Shown here: piece after piece, positions 12,778 to 25,218 of the stretch
Layout of the letters: each line of letters opens with the position of its first letter
Position numbering within the stretch: the stretch's first letter is position 1
NCBI RefSeq assembly: GCF_009389715.1
Contig: NC_052392.1
Location: 38,993,410-39,057,409 of the forward strand
DNA: 64,000 nucleotides
Source of the DNA: Phoenix dactylifera
Lineage: Eukaryota; Streptophyta; Magnoliopsida; Arecales; Arecaceae
Reading direction: 5' to 3'
Position numbers and translations under genes: made by a program
The notes under the pieces: generated by a model
Database searches by the model: none
What the model was told of the DNA's origin: nothing
What the model saw: only the letters and a program-made list of their open reading frames with translations

Positions 12778-14921
12778 GAGAGAGAGAGATATTCGAGATG
12801 AACCATTCACGACTCAAAAATAGAATCTCTACTTGGTATAGCAATTGGAGCAAGCTTTAGGTTTTGGTATGCAACACATAATTATAATGCATATTTAAAT
12901 GTACAAATATACAAGGTCAAGAAGTTAGAAATAAGATTGATCCCAACTAGATGACTGAGGGCCGATATCGATGATCCAAGGTATTAGATAACTATCTTTA
13001 AAATGCTTACTATCAAAAATCATATGATTTCGAGATCCCTGGCCATACATTCAGTGGTAAAAAAATATGCATTATATGTGTTATTTAAACTGTCATTTTG
13101 ACCATTAGATATATAGACATTGCATAGGATAGGGATCTCCAATCATATGATTTTCTAATAATAAGTAGTTTAGAGATAGTAGATCACATTTAATCGCTCG
13201 AGTCGTTGGCGATATATATGTATATATATATTCATGCATGTATGTACACACACACACATTCACATGCATATATGAAAATGCATAAGTGCTTACCTCAAAC
13301 ACTTCTGTAGTATATTGATCTCTTGCTTTAGCATTGATATCTCCTGTTTAGATTCCTGAATATATATACATAGAATATTTTCAACCATGAGAGATGATAC
13401 TTGTGAAATAGAAGGCATATAGCTTATATATTAATGGCATCATCCAATTAGTTTATGTAATTGTGCATTGTAGTATCGCATGCTCCAGGTGCTAACATGG
13501 GCATGAAGGTTAAAAATTATGTGCTTACTATGCAAGCTATAGGATTGCACACCTAAACCCATAGGCATGAAGATTAGAAATCATATATTACAGAAGCCAG
13601 ACAAGCACTAAAAATATTATATATAATTTATATAAGCATAGACATGCTAATTGATAGAGGGCAGGTCTTTGATAGCGACTTGAGCATTATGGTTTCGAAA
13701 CACATAAACAACCTCTCTATACATAATATATAGGAGATGAGATTGTGAATGTCCGACCATCCCTAAACCCCAGATTGGCAAAAATTTTGTGCACTAAGAT
13801 GCCCTTTTTCACAGATAGGCTAACTAAGCTAGTTTAGTAAATTGATAATATAATTTGCAGACTTAGTTTAAATGTGAAATATTTGATTTTTCCTCCACAA
13901 CACAAAGTTTTTCAATTATATTTTTGTATCTAGTTATTAATAAGCATCTAAACCCTGAAATAGCTATTTTCTTTTTCCTTCTATTGATTCAAGACAAATG
14001 CTGGGAGTGCCTCCTTCTCGAGTTGGAACTTGGGGACTTCTTTCTTGAGGATAGGGGTTCCAACCTGGCTGAAATAAGTCAGGTCGGCAACCTTAGATTA
14101 AGTACTCGATGACCATTGAAATATGCACATGAACAAACATTTCATGCATAGGTATGATCACATGCATGAATGCACGTAGATGTGCATGTACATATATGCA
14201 TAGACACAAGCAGGCATGCATACACACAAACACATGGTCCTCCTAGATATATACGAGCAGTACAGGGAAATTTTAGCTCTAGAAAGCCTGTAATCTTGTT
14301 TCTTATTCACAAGAAAGCTTGCCTAGCTACGGTCTTCTGTTTTTGTGCTGGACTTGCATAGCATATTCAAGGATTTGAGGTGTTTACTTAATGAACTTGC
14401 TAAGTGCCATAGTTTTACTCTAAATAAAATAAAATAAAATAACTAAAGGTATACAGCAGTAAACTATTATGATTACAATACCAGGATGATGCCATTTCTC
14501 CACAATAACCTTTTACCCTGAAGCAAATCCTAGGGTTCTTATGGTTCATGATTTAGTAAGAAGCAAATCTTATTATTATATTACCAACTTCAACAAGAAG
14601 CAATTCTTAGGATTCTCATGGTCAATGATTCAGCGAGCTGCATGCCAAGTTAGAACTTTGGTAAGACCACTCTCCTTTAGACCAGTCTAGTGTAATGATC
14701 CTGCACTAATTAAGGAACAGAAGGAAGTGTTCACATGTCCTAGAAGGTCCAACAGCAATTGGTAATGCATCTCCCAAAAGTAATGCTTTTGTCTGAACTC
14801 CAAATTCGGGTTCTTAGCCTAGCACCAACAGAATTCCCACTTTATAATCTGTCTATTAACTCAATCTTATGTACCCCTTGTAAATAGATCATACACAAAC
14901 TAATGAACAAAGTCATAATCC

Positions 14922-14968
<47 letters not shown>

Positions 14969-15783
14969 GATTGAATGGGAGGCTGTGCCACCCTTTGTTT
15001 TATTAAATAATAATTATGTGCATATTGGATTTCTTTGTCAGCCATAATCCAACTCTAACCTGTTTATATGGGATTTGCCTCCTACTATGATTTTCGCATA
15101 GGCCCCTTTTATACATTGATGCTAAGGAGCCTTGTCAAAAGAACCGAATTGAATAAAGAAGTGCCTAGATAACCCCTTTTGTTGCTACATTTGCCAATCA
15201 TCCTTGCACCAAACCCTGATTGCAATCAGTATATATTCTATCAAAGAAAAGAATCCCGGAATCGAATCCACTGTCACTTAAGCTAATACATGCTCATCTA
15301 GCCATTTATAGTAGTCTGAATGATCCAATTTTGTTATGATTTCTGAAGTCCAAAAGAGTATGAAAAAAAAACAGACCTGTTCTTGGTTCACTTCACCCCC
15401 TTCAGTTTGAGCTTCTCCACTTGCCTTTCTGTACCTTTCAATCAAACCTCCCATAGTCCTTATACAATTCAAAAGGAGAAGTTCAGAGGTTGAGGCTTAA
15501 AACAGAAGCAAGTAAGTTATTTGTCACTAATTATATCGCACCACATATGAGATGACAGATGTAAGTCAAAGAGTTGGAGCCAAGAAATAGAGAACATATA
15601 CCCCCTGGTGGCTAGTTCATAGAGCTTGCCATGTGTGGAGAAGATTATGATGCCGATATCAGCATCAGTTAACACCGATAGCTCCTTTGCCTTCTTGAGC
15701 AGCCCTGCCCGGCGTTTGCAGAAGGTGACCTGCCGGTGGACGGAGTTCTCGATCCTCCTCATCTGCACCTTGCCGCGTGCCAT
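10328..15783 (-). CDS. AGL12: AGL12/OsMADS26-type MIKC MADS-box transcription factor, seven exons
   Basis: Exons in transcript order: 15783-15602 (182 nt), 15458-15377 (82), 13355-13294 (62), 11141-11039 (103), 10955-10914 (42), 10736-10665 or 10656, and 10552-10328 (225). The start is the ATG of [20 protein letters not shown]; the frame is open five codons further up but without an ATG. The MADS domain (residues 1-60) ends [10 protein letters not shown], and the linker [17 protein letters not shown] is typical of the AGL12 clade. The K-domain follows with [37 protein letters not shown] and [14 protein letters not shown]. The C terminus has [10 protein letters not shown], an AGL12-clade motif. 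Phases join cleanly for exons 1-5. The donor of exon 6 is abnormal: at the expected place after FFQEN there is no GT, and reading on ends at TAA 10656-10658. A GTTGCT donor at 10664 would restore the frame into exon 7, giving about 255 residues. Relatives act as nuclear regulators of root development, transition or stress. Clade call strong; integrity uncertain. Confidence 0.85.
10430..10546 (-). repeat. 39-bp coding tandem repeat x3 in the AGL12-type C terminus
   Basis: Three consecutive 13-codon units: [13 protein letters not shown] (10508-10546), [13 protein letters not shown] (10469-10507) and [13 protein letters not shown] (10430-10468). The first two are also nearly identical in DNA. 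AGL12 relatives recalled from other plants have one such (E/H)QNGxFDVAPM unit before DIPYPLTIQ, so this is a local triplication that kept the frame. Confidence 0.85.
11142..13293. other. Intron 3 of the AGL12-type gene
   Basis: 2152 bp, AT-rich, with a (GA)n microsatellite at about 12747-12789. No exon or recognised mobile element. Confidence 0.5.
12747..12789. repeat. (GA)n microsatellite
   Basis: About 43 bp of GA dinucleotides with one GGG interruption, inside an intron of the AGL12-type gene. Confidence 0.95.
13356..15376. other. Intron 2 of the AGL12-type gene
   Basis: 2021 bp, with a (CT)n microsatellite at about 14924-14965. No exon or recognised mobile element. Confidence 0.5.
14924..14965. 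repeat. (CT)n microsatellite
   Basis: About 42 bp of uninterrupted CT dinucleotides inside intron 2 of the AGL12-type gene. Likely length-polymorphic. Confidence 0.95.
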
Positions 15784-18700
15784 CACAGCAGGCAACCTCC
15801 CACTAGTTTAGACTAGCTTCGAGGCTGGCGCACTGCTCTGAGCTCTTGCTGTCTCTATCACACGATGACGATGACTCCAAGGAGGGGTTGGACTTCATAT
15901 AGGAGAACATTCGAGCTAGAATAGTCAGTCAGGCCATCTTTATGCATCACTGGAGTCACTTGAACAGTCCTCTCTTTGATCAGCTTTAATATGTACCTTC
16001 TTAAGCCTGCAGGTGATTAAGGACCTCATGGTCATGCCTATCTAGTTCTTTAGAGGCATAGCAACTGATGGGTCATTCTCAATTCTCTAATGCATTAGTG
16101 GGTCTTTTGCAGACCCTCCATGGGCCCTTGCTAGTCTTCATGCACATATAATACTTGGTTAATGAGCTGCCCATATGGTGCCACCCCAGCATTATTCTTT
16201 GAATAGGCTTGTGTCTAAATGAATGCTATTCTTTTTTTCTTTTTTTTTGTTTTTGTTTTCTGGGTGTAATCGTATTCTCTTTGTGAGAAAGCTAGATAAC
16301 TTTGACTAAATAAACTGTCTTTGGAGTCACATCACTTCCTCTCCTTCCTCTTTCTCATGCCTTGGCGGCAAGAATCTTGTCAAATCAAGAGGGAGGCTCT
16401 TGATGGGAATCCTCCTCCCCCCACCAGCGACAGGCTTCAGATCCGACTTCATCGCTAGGGTTCCTGGGAGGGCCACTTTGTGTCCTCGGGCAAGAGGAGA
16501 CATCCCCTTGTGGGTTGCCTCATGGATGCTTGTGGTTTAGGATATAAAGCTTGATTAGATTCCAATTACTTTTCTTAATAAAATGGGAATGCAAGGGCCC
16601 TCTTACATCAGAAAATGGATGCTTGTTAGAAACCACCAGAAAGCCTGAAAACTCATCAGATAATGTCCCCTCTTACTCTTGATATCCTCCTATATTGGTT
16701 TAAGGTGATATGGATTTAGGGCTTTCATGCAATATTCATGGCTAGACAATTTGCTATTTATATAGATAGTTACATGAACATGGAGCAATGCAGTTCCTTC
16801 TGAAATGATCAAGTAATTTCTTTCTCCAATTTCCCAAGAAATTAGGTCAGCAATAAACATTCTTTGGACCGCAGATAAGGATTCGTTTTGAGCCATATAT
16901 GCACATAATCATTTTGCATGGGCTCTTCTGTGCCCTTTATAGAAATATTACATACATATATACAATGAGTAACTAGAGTTGAATTCATGAACCCAGTTAA
17001 AGGAATGCTCATTTGAGCCAATGAAACTTGGGTGTGCTACTTTGCAACTCTCCTTGATGCATCTCCTGCTATGTATTAAACTTACATATTCACCACAAAA
17101 CTTCTACCGAGTAATCATAAATTAACTTGATCAATCCATTTGAAAGAAATTATCATTTAAGCCAGCGAGACTTGGGTCTGCTAATTTGCAGATCTCTTCT
17201 GGATGATCTCCTGAGGAGAGGAACACAAGAAGCAGCTGCATTCATACTGTATTTCTCAACAAAAAAAAGGAGATAGAAGGAGTATTTGGCTTGAAGTTAA
17301 ACTGAAGTTGACCCCTTGATTCAATTTGCTAAACTTTCTATTTATAGGAGTAGATGCATTCAACTAATAACTTGTTGGCCACAAGAGGAAATATAGGAAA
17401 CAAGATGCAAGGAAGAGAGTTTTTTATTGGGAAGCATGGGGATTTTCATTCATGCATAGTAGAGTGCAGTACAAGAGGCTCTCAATGGCTTATCCATGAC
17501 AAGACTCTAGTCCACCTATACAAAGATGACTCTGAAGCTACCGCTTATGAATACAAAAGTAAATTATTGATCTATACATGACTCTTAGTTTGTTTAAGCT
17601 GTCTCTTCTTCTCTCCAAAGTATTAAAATACTAGAATTACACGACTCTTAAACTTGCTCATATTAATTTTAAGCTTCTAGGATTACATATTAATTTCTAA
17701 TCTTCGCTGGCCATTGGACTACGCACTACTGGTGATCCTGTAGGACATTTGCTACTAAACCTAATCATCCTATCTAAGAAAGTGTATGAATCATAGGATT
17801 TTGCCTTTATTTCTCAAATCTTGAAGAATAGATCTTGCCTTCTTCTTGAAGGAAAGAGGAAGCAAAAGACCGACAGTTCACGCAGCACACAGTACACTGG
17901 TACAGCCCAATTCGGCAGAATAATAGATTCAAGCTTATCTTGTTCATTGTACCCTACAAGAGTTTAATTTCTTTTAGGTGCCCTACGGGCAACTACATTT
18001 AGATAGAAATATTTACAAGGAAGCAAACTTGGGACACTAAATACGAGCTCCCTCTTCCTATTCAGATATATGTTCAGAAACTTCGCGCCAAACTAGATCG
18101 ATCGAGCCCACAAGCAAAAAGCATCATTATGTAATTCTTGAGCATGTGGGAAAGTTAAAAAAGCTCCTACAAAAAACGAGCTCTGATTGGTCTAAACAAT
18201 GTCCATTTCCAGAGGCTGACGACTTGGAATATTTTTTTGCTCCCCCAACCGAGTTGTTCCTTGTTTGAAGGAATGCGTCATTGTGAGCCAAGAGCCTGTT
18301 CACCTTCAGGTGTCGGGTTGAGAGGAGATCTACCTTATAAGAAGATACAAGTGTTGTGAGGTAGGGAAGAAGACATGGGGATCGTTCCCTGGAAACACAA
18401 CCAAGTACCCAAGCGGTGCAAGAGATTCTATGGGCGGGCACGCTTAAAAAGGGTCGCCATCTCCTTTGGTTGGCATGTGTTCATGGGGATGCCAAAGTTC
18501 TCAGTATCCATTGGGAGCTCCACAACCCTTCCAACCTGCAAGGGGATTTCTTAAGGCTTCATGGTACTGCTAGAACAGTTGTGACCACATGGTCGGAAAG
18601 CTGGAAGTGTATGGAAAGTTATGGATGCGATAGGACATGAACTCCACTACAATGATTCTTGGATGACCTGCTTTCAAATGCTTCATGCACCCACCTAAAG

Positions 18701-19415
18701 TAATTATACTTTACTAATGATGGGAGTGCTACCATCTGGGTTCGAACTTGGAAGCTCTCTCCGGCACAAGGACTGAATGCAAAGGTTAAAGAAGAGGTGC
18801 CACTGCTGGACCCGAGTTCCCTTAGCTAGCAAGTATCCCTTTTCACTTGGTCATTAGGATTGTCACGCCCCTTATCCGAAGTATGACATGTCCGTGATGC
18901 CGAAGGGTACAACCTACGATAACACGAAGCCAAACATTTCATCGTTTAACTTCCAAATTCATAACCAACTGAAGAACTAAAGTTTTGCTATATAGATCGC
19001 CAAACTTGCTAGCATGAACTTCAAGTCTGAATCATTCTTCGTCCCTACTAACCCTATTCGTCCAGAGAGAGAAAAATAAAAATAGAGATATATGAGAGAC
19101 ACAGCTCAGTAAGTAAAGCTTACACTGTCTTACCGGATCAAGCATAAATTTTTTCATATCTATACATTAAATAAGAAAAATAACAGTTATTGCAAAAATA
19201 AAATATTTCATAATACAATATATCAAAACAAGTCATAAAGCAAATCATGTATAAACAAATCATCCATATTTCATAAACATAGTTCTAAGTTTATATTGCA
19301 AATAAATTCATAAATTATTCTTCATGTCATTTAATCCTATTATGGATTAAAATATTCATTGTATGGTCACTTTATACCCGTGACAGGGCCGTAATCGACT
19401 GCATGTCTTAGTCTG
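15784..19415. other. Upstream region of the AGL12-type gene and intergenic DNA
   Basis: The first few hundred bases should contain the AGL12-type promoter and leader; no site can be named with confidence. Around 18864 the text TGTCACGCCCC resembles the start of some plant LTRs, but no matching second end was found. No gene is supported; the open frames near 18127-18640 have no recognisable domain. Confidence 0.35.
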
Positions 19416-19545
19416 CCAACTATTATACTTGCTGGGGAGAGCCGTATGTTGACTATTATATCTGCTGGAGGGCTCGTATGTCAACTATTACACTCGCTAG
19501 TGGGGTCGTATGCTAACTATTATACCCGCTGGCGAGGGCCGTATA
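19416..19545 (+). repeat. 33-bp tandem repeat x4
   Basis: Four adjacent units of 33, 32, 32 and 33 bp, each following the pattern C(C/T)AACTATTATAC.CGCTGG.G.G..CGTATG, starting at 19416, 19449, 19481 and 19513. Differences are substitutions plus one-base indels. The period is not a multiple of three, so it is unlikely to be coding. Confidence 0.85.
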
Positions 19546-21039
19546 TAGTTATTTGAGAATCTTTCAAGTACTTATAACTTTTTCTTAAAATATACACACG
19601 AATAGATGAAAAACACTAATGGTATAATCAGATTCATATTTCATAATAAAACTATTACATTAAAATATTCAGGGAACTACATTTAATAAAGCATGATTTT
19701 CATAACACATATGCTGATCCCAAAAAACATAACATTTTCACAAGTGATATGTGGGACAATTATTTCTCAACAATTTAAGTAGGTGGCAATGGTTAATGAT
19801 CATGCATGACAATAGGCATCAATTTATGTTGATCGATCATACGTACCAACCATGATGAGTCTCTACTCATAGTCCCCATATTATTGTTGTCGAGTATAGT
19901 GATAGATCAATATTTATATATCTACCATGTTTGTTGACCATGGTATTGGTGAATTTAAAGCTTTATAAATTTAATGGTAAAACGTGTATAAAGTTCAGCT
20001 ATTATTAACCACCTACTCATTGTTTTTAGTGCATGTGTCTCTAATAACAAATCCAAACAGAATTTGGTAGAAACATGATTTGATGCAAGTGATCGATTAT
20101 AACAATTATTATTAGTAAAAATAAATTTAAATCCAAACTTTATTGGATCAACTAATTATTTCAGGTTGTTACCATTTTTATACCTTGGCCTTTTGATAAA
20201 TTAATTGAACTATGTTTTTTATACATATTTTCCTTGGTCACTTAGCTTTTACTAACCAATTAGACCAATGCCCCTCAAATATTTTACTTTTGGTGCAACA
20301 GCCTTCTCAAACCAACTCAAATAATGCATCCTAGGAAACTGTGCTAATTGCGATATAGATCACTTGGGCTCCAATTCACATGGTTTCCTGGGGTATTTTT
20401 GTGATATGAGTAATAATTTTTTTAATTCGATTCTTTTGTAATGGCATTTGATAAATGTGATTGCATGACATCTTAGCGCTATCAAGGAGAGCCTGTTAAT
20501 ATGATCACATATATCAGCCATTCCATGGCCTCCAATTGCTGTTCCTTTAGTCGATTTGTGGTCTTGTTGAGAATGTTTTTGGACACTCCTTGGCCTTGAG
20601 AACTAGTCAAGGCTTCTTCATGAGTATTAGAAGTTTTTTCTCCACTATTCCTTTCAACATAAACTTACCTACTAAGGATTATTCTCATGCTTACTAATTG
20701 TGATTTTGATATTGTCATGCGATCATTCCATTCGGAAAGCTTCGCTTTATTTTGTTGCTTTAGAGCTCTTCCTTGGCATTCAAGAATGCACAATGGAAAG
20801 ATAAAATATTTCAGAACTATTTGAGTTAAGAAACAACCTACATACGAACACTAGGTCAAGAGCCCTTCTATCACCCACTTCTGTTGATGTTTTTTTTTTC
20901 TTTTTTTTCCCCCTAGGTATCGGTGCATGAACATAGGTGACCCTTAAAAGCACACCAGTGCAAGGGGTAGGTCGTCCTTTGGTATCGAGAGTGTGATAAC
21001 CAAAAAAAAGAGTCGTTCAACGTTGAACACCTGCTTCGA
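19546..21039. other. AT-rich intergenic DNA
   Basis: No gene, RNA or clear mobile element is visible. Near 20972-20985 a TTGGTATCGAGAG string is one insertion away from a methionine-tRNA primer-binding-site motif of LTR retrotransposons, but no LTR could be paired with it. Confidence 0.3.
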
Positions 21040-21660
21040 TGAATGCAACTCCAAGAACATTGGCAATCTGGGGGACCTCATCGGTCCGCAGCTGCAGGGG
21101 AGGTGCAGAAGCCTCGGACGTCGACCTCCGGTGGGATCTCACAAGTCGCCGGCCGGCTGGTCAAGTGGATGAGATGCATGCATGGGTGCTTGTCGATGAG
21201 GATGGTTGACGACGGGAGATCTTCGCTACATTAATGACGCCGGCGTCTTACTCTCTCCAGCCGGCGGCGAGGGCGGAGGTGCGCGCCGGAGACCCGGCGC
21301 CCGCCGGAAGGAAATCCAGGATAGGATCCCTTTCCCACGATGCATGTGCGCCTCCGCTACCCAAAGTCCTCTATGCGGATGCCCGCGTACGATTTCCATG
21401 CGGATTTGCTGCCGCATAGATATTTTATGCGTACAGACGCATGCTGGTTCCCTTCTCCATCGGCACACTGCTCCATACACGAACCATCTGCTGATGTCCG
21501 CATATCATTTTATATGCGGACTCGTCCGCATAGAACGCATATGCACTCGTCCGCCTAAAATCTTTTTTAACGTTCTTATTTACAACGGTCCGCGTATATT
21601 CGTTATGCGGCTTCAGCGCGTCCGCATAAAAGTCTTATGCGCATGTACGTGCGTAACTGT
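21040..21660. other. GC-rich, CpG-rich island with repeated TCCGCATA motifs
   Basis: GC and CpG content rise sharply against AT-rich flanks. From 21350 to 21650 the octamer TCCGCATA, its reverse complement TATGCGGA, or one-base variants (ATGCGGA, CCGCATAG, TCCGCGTA) recur about ten times in both orientations. Clustered inverted copies of one short motif resemble the subterminal transposase-binding regions of CACTA elements, but no CACTA terminus was found close by. An open frame of 159 codons at 21206-21685 has no recognisable domain and is probably a by-product of low stop-codon density. Confidence 0.5.
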
Positions 21661-22146
21661 TATATCGATACTTTTGAAAGAATAAATAAATAAATAAATA
21701 AATCACGGCACTTTTCTCGACGGCCTCTTCGATAGCCTCTACCTTCTTGACCTTCGTCATATAAATAACTGCAGCTCCATGAAGGTTCTTAGTGGCTACT
21801 GCATAACTATAAAAAGATTTAGAAATAATCTCATATCACATATAAATATTTATTTAGCATATTTATTAGAAGATATACCCTGTTTCATGTAAGCCTCCTT
21901 TTTGGACTCATGATGTTCTCCAAATTGTCAAGGGCAATGTTTTTTTTTGGACCTTTGATCGACCACTGATCCCTCAGACTAATTCAATGGAGCTTTCTGG
22001 GAAATAAAGCATCATATTTTATACAAACTAAGTCGCCAAGCTATATAAATAATTTCTCTAATTAAGCACAAATAAGTGTTCTTGGCACAATGTATTGGCA
22101 GAGCTTGCCGATTTTATTTGAAGCTTGGTATTAGATGTTTAGAAAT
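21661..22146. other. Intergenic DNA
   Basis: It holds a short (AATA)n run at about 21680-21702. Nothing else is recognised. Confidence 0.4.
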
Positions 22147-22942
22147 AGAGTAGGCCCCGTTTGACAGATCTTTTGATGAGCCAGAAAATACTTTCTGTCC
22201 TAAAAAAATATTTTTGGATGGAATAAAGGTGTTTGTAAAAAAATCGGAAAGTTGTTTTAGCTTTATAAGAAAGCTAAAATAGCTTATTGGAAGAAGCTTC
22301 AAAATAGAGATTCTTTGGAAAAGCACTTTTAGCATGCATCGAAAAGCCGTTTTGATTTATAATTTTTTTTTTGAATCAAATATTCATGATAAAAAATTAT
22401 AATTATAGAAAATATTCCTTTATATTACAACTGCAGGAGTCCCAACAAAGTAAACAAAAAAAACCCAAAAATTAGTTTCTAAAAATATTATATTAATAAA
22501 ATATTCATATAATAATAATTATAACATGTTATATCTTTATTATTATATTATACTATAAATATTATATTATATTATATCATAATACATTTATATGTTATAT
22601 TATATGATATCAAATTATGTTATATTATTATGCTATGATATATAATATTATATTACTATATTATAATAATATCATATTACATTACAATAATATTAAACTA
22701 TATCATATGTATTAAAATATATTATATTTTATTATGTTCTATTGTATAATACTATATAATATTTTTTTTGTTATACCAAAAATACTTTCTCAGTTTATTT
22801 ATCAAACACATAGTAAAGTTTCACGATACTTTAGAAATGTAGTTACTAAACAGTAAGTAGCTTTTTATAAAAATTTTACTTCAAAAAACTCTACTTCCAA
22901 AAGCTCTATTGTCAATAGCTCTGCCAAATAGGGCCTTACTCT
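22147..22942. mobile_element. Non-autonomous TIR DNA element, about 790 bp
   Basis: Left end AGAGTAGGCCCCGTTTGACA; right end, read on the opposite strand, AGAGTAAGGCCCTATTTGGC. The imperfect inverted repeat runs about 22 bp. The middle is nearly pure A/T with TATATTA-like runs and no coding frame. The sequence next to the right end is shared with the element at 3267-3670. The target duplication cannot be settled because the bases outside the GGCC also look like part of the inverted repeat. Confidence 0.65.
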
Positions 22943-23021
22943 TCGAGTTTTTAAGCAATATTCAAGAAAATATTTTTCTGATAATAGTTTTTTTAATGAA
23001 AATAATTTTCAGAAAATAGTT

Positions 23022-23091
23022 GAACTAGGGTGGGCTTGTTCTTTTCAATTAAGTTTGAACTGGGGTGGGCTTGCCCGTTTCAATTAAGTTG
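23022..23091 (+). repeat. 35-bp direct tandem duplication
   Basis: Two adjacent units, 23022-23056 and 23057-23091, share GAACT.GGGTGGGCTTG and TTTCAATTAAGTT and differ at about six positions. Confidence 0.85.
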
Positions 23092-23668
23092 AAATTATCT
23101 GGGGGTTTATCCCCTAATTTTAACAAACCTACTATTTTCAGTCATTGAAAATTGAATTTTCTAAAGTGTTCATTTTTTGTAACCTAGGGATTTCAGATAA
23201 TCTCCTTAAGGGTGAAGGTATAAAGTTCATCAGGAATGTTAATTGCCCAATCACATATTCGTAATTTTTCCACTCTGCAGCAAATTATCATCCGATTAGC
23301 TTATCGGAAGCCTGAGTTAATCTTTTCGGCTGAGGGAAACTCCATCACCACTCTCCATGTCATCCAGAACAAGGATATGATTTTGATGTCTTTGATGCAC
23401 ATCAACAGAACTTGCAATTTAAGACTTAAATACACATTCACGAGTCATGAAGCTGTGACTTTCAGGGTCTTCATCAATCTTCTGTGCCATGCCTCTAATT
23501 GAAAGGGTTATAAAGAAAGAAAACCTTTTATAATAGCAAGTAAAAACATAAGTTGCCTTCCTTTTCTCATTTTATAGCAAATTGACATCCATTATACCAA
23601 ATCACAGCCTACTGCATGATATCTCACAAGCAAACCAAGGCAGCATCCTTCTCAGAGCTGGCCATGAA

Positions 23669-24095
23669 AGCCAACATTTACCACTGAGGTGATAACCCAG
23701 TAGGAGCGTGGCCTTACTTCCAACTAAGTGGTTCCGAGTTCGAAACGCACGAACGTCGATTAAATTATGGAGACCGAATGCTCCCCACTCGGATATGAAG
23801 TCTGAAAGGACATATCGCTCTGCTGGTAGCCTCGATGATGTCAGATGTGATGTACTCACATGTGGTATTTGTGCCCGAGCCTAGAGAGGTAACCGAGTCA
23901 AGCCCACGAGTGGAAAGGGTATGAGTAAAACTGACCGAGGTGCCCAACACACGGTCATTTCTGCCCGCATCAAACATTCTCCTAACGGGGTGGAAGCCCA
24001 GTGGGGGCTGCTACGTGGAGGTGGGCTTGTCCCTTCCTCCCCCTTTCCTCTTTTTTTTAGCAAAAAAAAAAAAAAGAAAAAAGAGCCAACATTTA
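23669..24095 (+). mobile_element. tRNA-derived SINE with 12-bp target-site duplications
   Basis: The body 23681-24083 is bounded by identical 12-bp copies agccaacattta at 23669-23680 and 24084-24095. Near its 5' end lie a Pol III A-box-like string (GATAACCCAGTAGGAG, about 23691-23706) and, about 35 bp on, a B-box-like string (GAGTTCGAAAC, about 23737-23747). The 3' end is a T-run followed by an A-rich tail. Length of about 400 bp, promoter boxes, A-rich end and exact duplications fit a tRNA-type SINE mobilised by LINE machinery. The perfect duplications suggest a fairly recent insertion. Open frames on the minus strand inside it are not genes. Confidence 0.82.
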
Positions 24096-25218
24096 GATAA
24101 AATGGTCACCATCCAAAAACAACATTTCCTGTATTAAGTTAAAAAGGGAAGTACGAAAAAAAAAAATTACCAACTGGAGAGCAGAAGATAAGGCAAACTG
24201 AACGAGGATGACCATGTGTTCGCCGTATCAAGCTTCTCCGAGTTTTATATCGGTTTTATGTCCAAGGAACTTTTCCTGTCTCCTTCACTTATGACTAGAG
24301 AGCAGGGACCTGAGGAAGCTTTTACTTGAATTTTGCTCGATCTGTATATGATCATTCCTTTCATATTCAAAACTCCAATTATCTCCTCTCCCACGCACTG
24401 TTTTTATAGAAAAAAACAAGCTTTCACATCTTCTTAACTGAGGAGCAGTAAGCACATTTTTGTCCATATCTGCACCTCCGTAGGCTACCGCATGTTCATG
24501 AAATTGGAAAAAAGAGAAATGGAAAGTTCTCAGAAGCTCCATTGACACAAGTCTGTGATGGTAAGAAGGAAGTGATAAAAGAAAAAGAAGATAAATGACA
24601 GGGTGAGAATCAAGCAAATTAAATGTCAAGCACCATGATAATTTAAGTTCACATAAACACCTCCTCCACCACCATCACCTCAAGAGCCAGTGAAAAGATT
24701 GACATACTCAGGGGACTGGCAGTTGATAATCTTCAATAAGATCCAGTGGCTCAAATCATTGTCGGCAAAAATGTAAGAAATAAAGAAGACAAAATGAATG
24801 GGCTGAGAATTAAAATAAACACCTTGCCACACATTGGAGTTCATAAGAAAGTAAATATATCAAGGAAAAACCAGCGGAAATTTATTAGATTACATAACAA
24901 CACGGTTCGTCAACATTGTTCAATAGCAACAACAGACAATGTGGGATACCCTGAAAATCACTTTGGATTAATAACTTAAAAATGACCATCAAATCAATGT
25001 GCAATTTAAATCCCAATAGTTGTGTCATAATCCTAATATTGACAAATAATCAATTTATTGGCCCAAATTATGCTGATGTGATTCTCATTCTGGAATATGT
25101 CCATGTTCATATGAATAAGCAGCTGTGGTGCATAAATAGCAAACATCTTTACAGGGAAAATAAAAATACAACATTCTTTTGAATAAGGTATTTGTACTCA
25201 TATTGCTAGTTTGTGATA
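24096..25218. other. 3' flank of the CMC2-like gene
   Basis: AT-rich sequence containing the presumed 3' untranslated region of the minus-strand CMC2-like gene. No further feature is recognised. Confidence 0.35.

Noticed and set aside
15784..15795. Longer AGL12-type start (MPAV-MARGK)
   Set aside because: The upstream codon is TTG; the ATG at 15783 gives the invariant MARGK start of the clade.
18127..18640. Overlapping 104- and 74-codon frames
   Set aside because: No recognisable motif in either; opposite-strand frames overlap by only a few bases and neither has gene-like flanks.
20972..20985. Possible LTR-retrotransposon primer-binding site
   Set aside because: It needs an inserted base, and no LTR pair or gag-pol remnant was found around it.
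21206..21685. 159-codon open frame
   Set aside because: It lies in a CpG-rich motif array with several overlapping open frames and no recognisable domain or splice support.
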